Positions 1-10,841 of a DNA stretch of 64,000 nucleotides are shown here, piece by piece. The stretch is from the NCBI GenBank assembly GCA_949987705.1, contig CATLJY010000061.1, positions 273,364 through 337,363 of the forward strand. Direction: 5' to 3'. The translations under genes and the position numbers were made by a program. How positions within the stretch are numbered: the stretch's first letter is position 1; the number at the start of each line of letters is the position of its first letter. The notes under the pieces were generated by a model. The model did no database searches. It saw only the letters and a list, made by a program, of their open reading frames with translations, and was not told the origin of the DNA. This DNA comes from Thereva unica. Taxonomy: Eukaryota > Arthropoda > Insecta > Diptera > Therevidae.

Positions 1-54
1 AATCTAATCGCAAACGGAAGTCCTTTCTTTAGTTGCTTAAAATTGTACTCTCAC

Positions 55-226
55 TCTGGTTGTGATCCAAGCATCGCAACCAGATCATCAACAGTCTAGG
101 TCCAAGGTACCTAGGCTGCATTTACCAAGTTAATTAAAACATCGGTTTCCAATAAACCAGCCACCTGGTCACGATACAAGCATCGTGATCAGCCCATCAA
201 CAGTCAAGGTCCAAGTACCTTGATTG
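55..226. repeat. Tandem pair of hairpin units with compensatory changes
   Basis: Two related 63-bp units (55-118 and 164-226) each hold two hairpins. Unit 1: arm 55-66 pairs with 73-84 around loop CCAAGC, and arm 92-101 pairs with 109-118. Unit 2: arm 165-175 pairs with 182-192 around loop ACAAGC, and arm 201-210 pairs with 217-226. Between the units, 144-148 pairs with 154-158 around loop CCAAT. Loops are nearly constant (CAAG or CCAA core). Stem bases differ between units but stay paired: TTG/CAA became TCA/TGA in hairpin 1, and T-A became A-T in hairpin 2. This is seen directly; function is unknown. It may belong to a repeat extending left of the window. Confidence 0.6.
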
Positions 227-1069
227 AGCAAAAAGAGGAAAGGCAAAAGAGCCTTACACTAAACAGATACCTAACCAATTTTATTCAGAATATGTCTTGT
301 GCGCGTAGATTTTGACGTTCTCGGATAATTGGCCCCCATGGCGAACATGGCTTGAGACGAAGATTGCCAACCATGACGATACTACTGATTTGATCCTAAA
401 AAGGACAGTTTCTGCTTCCCGTTTTCGTGTTTCGTCGTTTCCGGTCATACCGCCCTCACGGCACTGGTTAACAATCCACTGTAACGCTTGTTTATAACCG
501 ATGTTAGATGTTTCACTTGAAAGTATTGTAATGTTTGTGGCATTACTGAGTTGAGTCGATTGAGTTGATATTTTCGAAATCGTCATAAACGTCGCTCATC
601 AAAATTTCCTCATCTATTACAAACTTTCAAACAACATCCAGCAGCTCACTGTCATCATTCTCATTAATCTCAGAACATTTTCTATTGCATATCCTATGTT
701 GAGGAGAATAGTGCTGAATCCTGAGTTTTCCGATTACGTTTTCATCTTTTGCTTTAAATGACGTTTTCCAATATGTCCGTAAATGAGTGATCAATTCAGA
801 CATGCATCAATATCATCGGCCCACATATTTGTCCGGACCGCGTCTGCGGTCAGCGTGCAAATTTGCGATATTCGGCCGCAATCTTGAAACGGCCATCTTG
901 ATTTTTTTATAAAATGGTCAGATAGCATTGTCACGCGAACTATACATGTGGGTAAAATTTCAAGTTGATCGGTTATATAAAAGTGAGTCAAATTCAGGTT
1001 CCAAGATTTGTCCATATACCTACATATATCCATACATACATACAGGTAGAGCTAATTATATAGTGCATA
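227..1069. other. No gene recognised
   Basis: AT-rich sequence. A 101-codon open frame on the minus strand (281-586) resembles nothing I recognise and has no supporting splice or family signal. A short tetranucleotide-like tract (CATA) lies near 1025-1045, just before the first MITE. Confidence 0.5.
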
Positions 1070-1072
1070 TAA

Positions 1073-1262
1073 GGCTGCGTTCGGTAATGTCATTTGCAGC
1101 GCAGTAGACGCAACTCATTCGTTCGGAATTGCAGTCAGGTGTACGAAATCGTCAATTTGCAGCGCTTGCTTTTGTAAAACTAGTCACTTTTGCAAACGGT
1201 ATCAGTCAATTTTGCAGCTAGCGCAGTTGATTGACGGTCATTTGACGATACCGAAAGCAGCC
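1073..1262. mobile_element. 190-bp MITE, TSD TAA (family M1)
   Basis: The element starts GGCTGCGTTCGGTA and ends TACCGAAAGCAGCC, so the ends are near-perfect inverted repeats. TAA flanks both sides (1070-1072 and 1263-1265). A second copy lies inverted at 5595-5783. The 3-bp duplication fits PIF/Harbinger-type non-autonomous elements; assignment to that superfamily is inference. There is no coding capacity. Confidence 0.8.
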
Positions 1263-1265
1263 TAA

Positions 1266-1947
1266 GGGTGGGTGCCAAAATACAATTCCGAATTTGCTAC
1301 TTTCACCATGGACACTTCGAAATTACAAAGTGTGCCAAAATACATTTCTCGCATTTCATTTGACAATTGATATTATTTCAAAATATGGATGACAACAACA
1401 TTTGCAATTTGTAATTTTTTTAATAATTTATTTTAAAGCAGCCTTGGGCCACGCTGTTTTATGTTTTAAAGTAATTGAAACGGAAGAGCTTCATGAGCAT
1501 CTATCCAGTACGTAAATAACTCAATTCTGCTGCAACGTCCTACCGTGTAGGAGGATCAGCCCTTAATATATTGACGGTGACGAGAATCGAGTACTGAAAA
1601 TTACAAGAATTACACATTTGATCTCCAATAATTGGAAATGGATTCAACTAATATGCCCAGAAGTTCAAGATTCCATATCGGGCCATAGATTTCATTCATT
1701 TCAGGGTTAAATGTTCTACATATTTGCATAATTATTATACCAACAGCCTTGTGATCATTTAGAATTTTATCTTTCACAATAAAATTGAATTACAACAAAC
1801 TGTCAAACGACTGTTTGCATAAAATTTCCCTACAATTCAAAAATTTCCTTACATTTCCAAAGACACAAACCTCCGAAAATTGAAATGTAAAATCGAAATG
1901 CGTTTTTCATACAAATTGACATTTGAATTGTATTTTGGCACAGCCCC
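1266..1947. mobile_element. 682-bp TIR element, TSD TAA
   Basis: The left end carries TGCCAAAATACAATTC (from 1273) and the right end carries the inverted GAATTGTATTTTGGCA (1925-1940), with G-rich outer bases (GGGTGGG left; CCCC right). TAA follows at 1948-1950, and the TAA at 1263-1265 precedes it. That left TAA is also the right target duplication of the neighbouring MITE, so the two elements are back to back. No ORF is present, which suggests a non-autonomous DNA element. Confidence 0.65.
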
Positions 1948-1950
1948 TAA

Positions 1951-2185
1951 ATAGCCTATAACATGCCCGCCAAAATACTGAATCTTCCAGTGAAAGTCCC
2001 ATCCCAATCGGATTAGCCGTTTCCGAGATTCGCCCGGATAAACAAACAGACAGGCAGACAGACATACAGACAGACAGAAATTTTAAAAATGCGTGATTTC
2101 ATTTTAAAATCATGATTAACCATATAAAATTAAAAAGACACAATTATTTTGAAATCACAGACAGACACTCCAATTATATTTATAA
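1951..2185. repeat. Retroposon-like tail with (CAGA)n
   Basis: The sequence has the common insect layout of a tract ending in CCGTTTCCGAGATTCGCC, followed by imperfect CAGA/CAGG repeats (about 2045-2080) and an AT-rich end. Its left limit is not visible. It abuts the point where similarity between the two BEL LTR copies stops (about 2186), so it may interrupt or truncate the 3' LTR. Confidence 0.4.
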
Positions 2186-2204
2186 GATTATAATTTTTGC
2201 TTGA

Positions 2205-2778
2205 GGGCCGGTTTCATCGACCCGGATAATAATAAGACCGAATATATTCATTTCACCAACCTGGATATATCTCAGTCGGATATAAATACGACTGGGTTGC
2301 GTTGGTCGTAAAAATATCCGCTGGACGTAGCCTCATTTAGTATGCTATGTTCGAAATTTCGAAAATTATGTTTGACGTTAAAAACAAACAGTTTCAATTT
2401 ATTTTTGAAAATAATTAAATGACATTAGAACCATTGAATAAATCAGTTTTGAGTTGAGTTGAGTTTTTGAAAATTATGGTTGACGTTAAAAACACTCACG
2501 GTGATATGCTTGGATTTATTTTTTTTTACAATACTTCATATTTGACGCAACGAACTTTTCCAATTTTACAGAAAATAAAATCAAATGCCAACTTCCTTAC
2601 CTGATATCGAAAAACAATTAACAACTGACACTATGTTCGAATTCTATGTCCGAAAATAACATAGACTTTCGAATATGGAGGCATCATTTATCCCGGTCGA
2701 TGAAACACACCAAATATCCGACAGAATATCCAAGATATTTATTATCCGTGGATATATCCGTGCCCATGAAACCGTGCC
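2205..2778. mobile_element. 574-bp MITE (family M2), TSD TGA
   Basis: The ends are GGGCCGGTTTCAT and, inverted, GGCACGGTTTCAT. TGA flanks both sides (2202-2204 and 2779-2781). The related LTR at 30037-30043 has the unoccupied site, reading CTTGAAAG, which proves the 3-bp duplication within this window. A second copy lies at 23134-23709. It is non-coding. PIF/Harbinger affiliation is inferred from the TSD length. Confidence 0.88.
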
Positions 2779-3386
2779 TGAAAGTTCAAATTATTAGTTT
2801 TGATTTTAAGCGAGCTCGCCTCGCTGGGTTCTGATCGGATACTAATTTTTCCTCCTCACGATCGCCTTCGATCGTCCATCCTCGGTCGGGCTGCCGTTAT
2901 CCTTCCTCTGCTGTGTGGGGGATCCCGCTGGGATATCTGGTGTTGCAGAGCTGTATTTAGGGGGCGTACAGTGGGACGAATTGCGTAAAACGTGGACAAA
3001 AGTCCGAAAATAAAAGTTTCGATCTAGGGATTTTCATCTTTTGGGTTTACTACAGAATTGTTGGCACTATTAAATCCCGGCAGTAGAAACGGTTGTTTTT
3101 CCTATAAGCTGCACAGCAGGGCGAACTTGGCCATTGTTTATTTGTAAAGCGTTCGGCTCTATGCATAAAAAACGTAGTGCAAATTGGAACTTGTATAAAA
3201 TTATAACGACAATACAGATTCGACATATTGAAAGTGGAGAATGTTTCTCCAGGTAAGTACTAAATTTAAAATGCTTTATAACTTGTTAAGCGACGTGTTA
3301 ACATTTGCTATTGAAATAAACAATAATTATGTATAATAACGAGAAAAAAAAGACGGGAAGTGCCATGGCTTCTCGATGGCACAGTA

Positions 3387-4651
3387 GACATGAATATGTC
3401 TTATCCCTGGGGTCTATTTGTTTCTTGTTCTTATTGGAAATCACCTTCTTGTTCTTATTGGAAAGAACCCCTGGAGGGGGTCGAAAGGAATGCACACAAC
3501 AATATATATCTGGCTCGCTTCAATACATACCCTTCAACCACCTTATCCTTTTCCACAATGTAACAGAATACAAACACACGAAACGAAATCGTTCAAAATA
3601 AAAAAAATTGTCCTTTTGCAAAAATTCTAAACGCGCCGCGGCCGCACCACACTCAATCCGCAAACTGCGTAGTAAGAAAAGTCCCTGATATCGATTCTGA
3701 TTCCGCCCCGCTTCGAAAACACAAAAATATCGCGCGACGGACGTGTGTGGGGCAGTTGGCAAACTGATTTGACAGTTGGGGTTTCAGTTGGGATAAATCA
3801 AAATCTTTTAATTTTATGAGGGCGGGGTTTAGAGTTTGGGCAACTAGTCGCACTGTGTGTATTGCAGTTTGGTAAACTACTTGGATGAATTAAGCCTGAA
3901 TTCGAAGAATATATTTTTTTGCAAGTTTATTTTGCATTATTTTTAATTTAAATTATGAAAGTTCACATATTATTAAATTATTTTCATAATTTATACTTTT
4001 AGAGTTTAATTTATATTTTGAAAAATATAAATATTCATATTAATAATTAAAAACAATTATAATTAATCTAAAAAATCATCTTTCTCCAATTTTTATTATT
4101 ATAAAACTTAGTCGCGGGTTTTCTACAATTTCATTTAACTTTCAAATTGCCTATGAATATCGAATTGACAGTTGAAATATCAACTCAGTTGAAGCGTTTG
4201 TGGCAAAACAACAACTTTTTACACAACTCAGTTTGGACAACTAGTTGGATGGGCCCCATAAGCTGTTTAAAAAATCTCACACAAAGTAAAAACTCCTGGA
4301 CACTTTTTCTCACTCTTGGAACAAGAACTCGCAGCGATTGAACAAAAAAAGCTGCTATGATATTGGACGCAAAAAAGCTGCTAGCATAGCTTCTTGTTAA
4401 TGTATGTGCTCGAAACAGTCATTTTGGCAAAACGACAAATATTCATGTCAAAAGAAATGTCTCGAAAATTTTCTAACCTTAAGAAAGCTTTCGATAATAT
4501 TTTCACCTAAAAATATGCAGAATTAAATATAAATTTAATTTGCTTCTAAAATTTATCCTAAAAGTATGCCAAACAGTAATGAGTCATGGTAACGATTTTC
4601 GTCTCCGCACATTCTTTCAAATAGACCCCAGGGATAAGACATATTCATGTC
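3387..4651. mobile_element. 1.27-kb element with 34-bp perfect TIRs
   Basis: The 34 bases from 3387 (GACATGAATATGTCTTATCC and onward to TCTATTTG) recur exactly inverted, ending at 4651. A direct repeat, TTCTTGTTCTTATTGGAAA, occurs twice near 3420-3465. A GC-rich patch with a NotI-like octamer lies near 3635. No clear target duplication was found and no coding frame is convincing. Confidence 0.65.
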
Positions 4652-4710
4652 AATTATAAAATTCAATCGAAATTAAGAGATAAGTTATGAGTTCCACGGA
4701 ATACCACTAA

Positions 4711-5309
4711 TAGCGTCATCGATTTGGCAGCTCTAGCTTCGAGTGCGAGCACATTTCATCTTGAGCTGAGCAAAAGTAGATCGCTCCAGAACAAATTCGC
4801 TCTAATATAGAACTGCTCTGATTCAATTTCGCTTGCTCTTCGATTGAATTTTGCTCCCTTCAAGATTTGTTTTGATTAACATTTACAAATTTTTGTGTTC
4901 TGAACATATTAATTCTCAGAAAAATTTACATTTAATTTCTTTGGTATTTGAAATAACTGTACATATTCCGCGTCGACATCTAATGATTATTCTAAAGATT
5001 TTTCGACCATTAATAATTTTGTTGTATTATTATTATTATAATTTTTTTTTATTTATTTAATCTTCAACATGAATAACTTTTTAAATTTTAGAGCACTTTT
5101 CAAATCTGTCGATATGATACAGATCTAAAAACTTGCTCTTTCTGATCTTTGGTAGAGCACTTTTGGGCAAATCGATGACAAAATCTTGGTTTGCTCTTAG
5201 AGCGAGTGACAAATCGATGACACAGCCCTGAGAGGGAGCGTCAAATCGATGATGCAATTTGCTCTAAAAGCACTTTTCGAGCAAAAAGGGCAGCAAATCG
5301 ATGACGCTA
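4711..5309. mobile_element. 599-bp MITE, TSD TAA
   Basis: TAGCGTCATCGATTTG at the left matches CAAATCGATGACGCTA at the right. TAA flanks both sides (4708-4710, 5310-5312). Subterminal AAATCGATGA boxes recur internally (near 5170, 5210 and 5245), a layout often seen for transposase-binding motifs. It is non-coding. Confidence 0.8.
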
Positions 5310-5594
5310 TAAGTCAAGTAATTTTTTATAAAATAGGTTATATTTACTTCAGGACTAAAAAAGAAAATTCAGCTACTAGCCGCAACTCTCTTAGTAAACC
5401 ACATATGCAGTTACGGCTGCTATATTTTAGTTTTTCTGAAATGTCTATAAAAGTGCGGGAAAATTCTTGTTAAATCTGCACGAAATTTGGTGGTATTATG
5501 TTATCGACGTCGCTGATCACTATTTAAAATTCAAAATGGCGGATCCAATATGGCGGACGTAATTTTTCAAAATTTGTAGAAATAAGTTCTATAT

Positions 5595-5783
5595 GGCTGC
5601 ATTAGGTATCGTCAAAAGACCGTCAATCAACTGCGTCGGTTGCGAAATTGACTGATTCAGTTTGCAGAAGTGACTAGTTTTACAAGCAAGCGCTGCAAAT
5701 TTGACGATTCCGAACACATGACTGCAATACCGAACGAATGAGTTGCGTCTACTGCCCTGCAAATGACGTTACCGAACGCAGCC
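5595..5783. mobile_element. 189-bp MITE, second M1 copy (inverted)
   Basis: It is the reverse complement of the element at 1073-1262, starting GGCTGC and ending GCAGCC, with TAT on both sides (5592-5594, 5784-5786). It is inserted in an ATGGCGG-rich segment that has an inverted, uninterrupted relative at 17400-17760. Confidence 0.8.
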
Positions 5784-6443
5784 TATGTACATATCTATAT
5801 GTTTTGATTACATGTATGCTGATTACGAATCTGTTGTCAAAATTAGGAAATTCAAAGTCGCGGGTATATATGTTTCTATAAATATTAGTTCAGTCGTCAG
5901 AGCACAATTTGAATGCAGACCTCTAACTAAATGTTAACTCACGAAACTTTTTCTAAAAAAATAGTTTTTCGTGAGTACAATATCTTAAAAAAAAGTTTCG
6001 GGAAATTGGTTGTACGCTGGTCCTAAAAACAACCCCTTAAAAACAGAATATTCCGTTTTTGGATAATATCTCTGAAACGGAAAGTCCCATCCTAAAATAT
6101 TGTTTACAAAGTTTGTAGATCATGCGATTATCTACAAAGAATCACCGTTCATGAATTTGTTTACATGACCTAATATGCAATTTGTATCGGTCATCAGACC
6201 GAATAAATCCTCTGTTGGACTACGTGGCTAATGTTTTCAGGGTAATTCCTGGATGGTTTTGGAGAAAAAAATTGTTCTAGAGAGGGGGCTATCCCCGCTA
6301 TCCACTAAGGTACAGGGTGTTTACGAAAGAACAAAATATATTTTTTAAAATTTACTTAAAGTTGAATAACTCCTAGACTAATTATCGTGGAGCAACGTAA
6401 ATCGGTTCGTCTTTTAGTTATATATGTATTCCTTTATATGATA
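5784..6443. other. Non-coding interior of the 14.8-kb element
   Basis: AT-rich sequence up to the edge of the Helitron-like repeat. No frame above background and no recognisable structural RNA. Confidence 0.5.
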
Positions 6444-6630
6444 CTAGCATAAAACCCGCGTGCCTTGCAACGCCTTTAAAAACTGTTTATTATGTGCAAT
6501 GTTTTCCTTAAAAAAACCAACAAAAAAGTCAGCTGTTATTATCCCTAAAAAGGGTTTATTGTAATGCATTTTTTTAATAAATATGGTAAACAAATTGCTG
6601 CGAATATCACCTCTGCTCAACAAATCGCTT

Positions 6631-6988
6631 CTTAGTGGATGTTCACGCCATTATAGGGATGCACTGTCAAAATTTCAGCCCTATAGCTCCAGCGGTTTGG
6701 GTAAACCCCATTTCACTCCCTTAGGGGATGAATTTCGAAAAATCGCTTTTTAGTAGATGTCCACGCCATTATAGGTATGCACTGTCAAAATTCCAGCCCT
6801 ATAGCTCCAGCGGTTTGGGTAAACCCCATTTCACCCCCTTAGGGGATGAATTTCGAAAAATCGCTTCTTAGTGGATGTTCACGCCAATATAGGGATGCAC
6901 TGTCAAAATTTCAGCCCTATAGCTCCAGCGGTTTGGGTAAACCCCATTTCACCCTCTTAGGGGATGAATTTCGAAAAATCGCTTCTTA
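6631..6988. repeat. 118-bp minisatellite, left part
   Basis: About three units, recognisable by ATAGGGATGCACTGTCAAAA, then AGCCCTATAGCTCCAGCGG, then GAATTTCGAAAAATCGC. The array is cut by the LTR element at GTGG (6989-6992) and resumes at 14494. Confidence 0.9.
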
Positions 6989-6992
6989 GTGG

Positions 6993-8907
6993 TGTAACAG
7001 CATAATGGCGCGATCTAAATAGTGGGCGCCACTTATGCGAGGTGTTACCCCCTTAGCCACAAGCCCGGAAGAGCATGGCCAAGGAGCCAACACCATACAT
7101 AAGAATAAAAAGAAAATCCGGAACTCCTACGCCGGCCACACGGAGTTGTCTAGCTCGCCGGAGGGGTCGTGGGGTGTGTGGCCGGGGCTTACCGAGGCTG
7201 GTTCACCACTCACCTGTGACTATGTAACTTGAATTCCGCCATCATCCTTTTCCGATCATCGTCTGCGACGCGTCACACCCTGAAAAGGAAGTCATCCGTC
7301 CCAACCATTCCCAAGAAAAAATCTAACAACTTGAGTTCATTCTTAATAACTTAAAAATTGTTTTCTTTTATTTCAGACACATTAACAAAATACTAGAAAC
7401 ACCAATAGGTAATATCAATATTCAATGGGACACGATTAGAACAATGTCATCATAGCTCAATACATTTACAGTTTCAACATAAAAACATTCACAATTTCCC
7501 CGGTAGGGATACTTCCGTATGCTAACTGATTTGCAAAACGTCTCGTATTGGTACCAATTTCGCTTCGTTTCACTCACAAGTGGTATCAACAAATATCGTG
7601 TCCAATTATAATTACGAATAAGTTATTGGAAAACAACCAGAAAATTATTTTGCAAATAAAAAAAATTTAAGCCAATATTTTATAATAAAATTAGAACAAA
7701 TAAAAAGGAAATTTCGTTTAAATTATTACATAACAATTGTACGGGAACAGTGAAAGAACAACAATTTATAAAGTATTTGCTTAATACCGTTAAAATTATT
7801 ATTTGAGTAATAAAGTTAAAGTTAATAAATGAAGGTAAAAATTTGTGTTATTTTATTTATTTGTATTGTGTAAATCTATATATGTGTGTATAGCTATTTT
7901 AGATATCTTTTTTTTCTTTTGAAACCCAAATTTACTACCACCTTTCCGAATATATTGCAAAAGTAATATACAAAGTAAATGCCATACCGAAAAATCAATA
8001 CTTCTTTGTTCCTTCTTAAGTTGGCACGATACCTTTATCGCCCTTAGTCCAATCAAATTAGGCCGACTTCACCATCTATATCCGTACTTGAAAAGTGTTC
8101 ACCAGGCGCAACGCTTCATGACCAAATCTGCCACCAGGCAATTCATTAATAGTACACTGCCGTAAAACACCTCGATGACCACTAGTGAAATGAAGCCGCA
8201 ATGAATGGGCCTCTTCTTCCTTTCCTACACCAAGCCAATTGACCAAAAATGTGAATCAACACGGCAGCCAATCACTTCCGTGTTAATGTGACGAAATTCT
8301 TGTACTCTCTTGAGAAACGCCGATGATCTCAGGTTGACCAACAGACGTGGAATCCAAGGTACACCAGAATAGCACCACCCAAATATTCTCCTTCGAAATT
8401 TGCTGCTAGATGAGCAATGACCGCCTTGCTACACATACGATGAAAGCCTTTTTCGTCTGCACGCTGCAAATCGCCAGGAAATGAGAAGCAGGATTCCTTG
8501 TCGCTGGTTTCTTGACCCCTTCTGGTTGGTTTTTTTGGAAGACTTCTTGGTAGCTTCTTGATTACCATCAGGTTGGGAGCGAACACGGTAGCCGCCACTA
8601 TTTACTCCGTCATGCAAAAAAGCCAATTGCAAAAAAAAACCGATTGAAAAAAAACTGAATCTCCTGACTGATTGCAAAAATATTAGCAAATCATTCCAAA
8701 AAAACTCTACGAGCTGACTCACACGAACTGAACTCTCAAATTTTTCTTTTTTTCCTCACTAACCAAATTATTTTTTTGTTCTCGCCTACCTCTTTTTAAA
8801 TTTTTCCTTTTCCTCAAAAGTGATTTACAATAAATTTCCCATTGCCTACAAGGTGATTTCCCAACTAAATTTCCCCACCCAAATAACTAATAATTCCGAC
8901 CGTTACA
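6993..8907 (-). repeat. 3' LTR of the PAIP1-carrying element
   Basis: 1915 bp, near-identical to 12579-14493. Differences noticed by eye are near 7312, 7708, 8499 and 8766. It starts and ends with TG...CA as expected for an LTR. Confidence 0.92.
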
Positions 8908-8983
8908 TACCCTCGGGTCCACGAGGCCGACTCGCGAGGCAGTGAGGAGCCGAAAAAAACGGTCGCCGTAGGTCTAATATGTT

Positions 8984-9052
8984 TGGCGCCAATGTGGGAC
9001 TCGACTCACGACCTGAGAATAGGAGTCTCATGCTCTAGTGAGCTAGCCGGGC
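8984..9052 (-). pseudogene. tRNA-Lys-derived pseudogene with encoded CCA
   Basis: Read on the minus strand it begins GCCCGGCTAGCTCA and continues with TGAGA/TCTCA anticodon arms around CTCCTAT. It ends with a degenerate T arm and GGCGCCA. This matches animal tRNA-Lys(CTT), with a shortened D arm and the anticodon changed to CCT. The terminal CCA is normally added after transcription, so its presence in DNA suggests a reverse-transcribed mature tRNA. A run of seven T's follows downstream on the minus strand (near 8953-8959), which could stop Pol III. It may instead be the head of a SINE. Confidence 0.65.
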
Positions 9053-10841
9053 ATACGTGAACTAGTTGGTAATATACGAACCGAGTGAAAAGCTAACTAT
9101 AATTTAGGTTCATGCTTGCAACCGTAAGTTGCGATGGCCAGTCTGAAAAATCTCCCGGAGGAATATCTGAAGGTACAAATACCAGGCGGAAGACAATACC
9201 ACATTGTCCCCCTACTGACATCTATACGTCTCCAAACATTCTCACACAAACCCCGGGTGCTTTCGATCCATCGGCACAACCTCCAGCAATGCCATATTGC
9301 CTTCGAATCTTCCCGGTGAACCGACAGACACCCAGTTCGCCGAGAGACCTTCTCCAGACTGACCGAAAATAAAAAAATGAAGATGGAACCTTGAGGAAAT
9401 CAACGACGTATGTCTTTATGCGGTAAAATGAGTATAGGAATACGAAGTGATTGCAGCTACTCCAATTGGTCAGCATCTCGGTAAAAAAACAAAACCTAGA
9501 GGGATAAAAAAATTTTGATGCCCCCATTGCTCGTGGGATTGCGGAGTAAAAATACCATAGTAACGGTGAAACACCCCATTTTGAGTTCTTATTCAAAATC
9601 TTATTATACCATAAAACTTGTCATTCAATTACCGTAGTTGTTAAAATGTTGATACCTGCTGGTACTCCTACCTTTAATAGCTTATCCACTGAGATTTTTC
9701 TGGTATAAAGATCGGTAGGTACCATATTCCTAGAAGAATCATCAATTCCGATCTGAATATTATTATTGCAGTTCCAGAAAACAATACAAAGAGATTATGC
9801 TTCTCTTGTTGCCAAAAACTAACTGCCTAAAGTACGACTGGAAGCGCCATGACATTTGATAAAGGACGACTCATGTAGAACATAAAGTGGAATTGTGATA
9901 TCGTTACTAACATACCATATCGATACAGTAAGGCCGAACTTTTTCTATTACTTTTCTTAAATTTTCCATGCTGCGGCTACAATTCCGGCTAGCACTAGTC
10001 TAACTACCTATTGACTCCAACATTTTGAATTCCCAAATTCTGGAAGAAGATAACAGCGGGTGAAGATAATATTGATACAAATAAAAGGCCCAATAAAAGT
10101 TCGTGGCACTACACCAGGAAATTCATGGTGATCATACTGAGTGAGATTGTGCCGTAGATAGAGTATATCATGCTTTGCTTGTATATTAAAGCTCTCCTCC
10201 ACATTCGTGAAGGGTGCCTAGAATAGATGAGCCAGAGCTACCAAGAACAGTATGAGCCCCATTACCGAATATCAGTCACGCAAACACTTTCAATAATTTC
10301 GTATTTCGGATACGTTAATTATATTTAAATTGCGGGAAATACGAGAAAATCAGGAATCCAGAGGAAACTGACATCAAGATGAAGAAAGGTTGGCGGCTGC
10401 TGCGCAAACTCTAGTGGGCTTAGTGTTAAATACGTCATCCATCGCTGGATACTATCCACTTTATTTGTGTCCAATTTTTGCTTCGCAAGTTCCGAGTTGA
10501 GATGGAAATAAATTTTCCGGCTTTAAAAATAACCTTACAAACCAATAAAAAAATTTTCTCGACGACCACTGACAACTTAAGCAGAGTTCCGCACAACTGA
10601 TTTTGACTGATAAATATTGTAAAAGAATTTGGTTATGTTTAGACCACTAAAATCCTGATGATAAAATCGTTAATACTACAAATTCGTTGCATTTTAATGT
10701 GTAAAATTATATTTCCTTATTAAACTTTACCGAATAACCGTCTTAAAAACACATATATGTGTAGATCTGTTATATTTAATTTTTCTCTAAATTAACGTAT
10801 TAAAAAAGGATGGCGCCAACAAAACGATAATGAAAAATGCA
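9053..10841. other. Non-coding 3' part of the LTR element
   Basis: About 1.8 kb between the PAIP1-like stop codon and the tRNA-Lys copy. The open frames here are short or antisense and match nothing I recognise. Codon patterns do not resemble gag or pol. Confidence 0.5.

Noticed and set aside
55..226. microRNA precursors
   Set aside because: Stems of 10-12 bp with 6-base loops are too short for Drosha/Dicer substrates.
281..586. 101-codon minus-strand frame
   Set aside because: No family resemblance, no splice or start context; not listed as a gene.
3329..3853. Several overlapping frames of 60-90 codons on both strands
   Set aside because: Low-complexity, mutually overlapping and within a non-coding TIR element.
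7035..7232. 65-codon plus-strand frame in the LTR (repeated at 12621-12818)
   Set aside because: Antisense to the element; present twice only because the LTRs are identical.
8984..9052. Primer-binding site on the plus strand after the left LTR
   Set aside because: It lies 76 bases from the LTR and spans a whole tRNA; the right-hand site at 12559-12574 is adjacent to the LTR and fits minus orientation.
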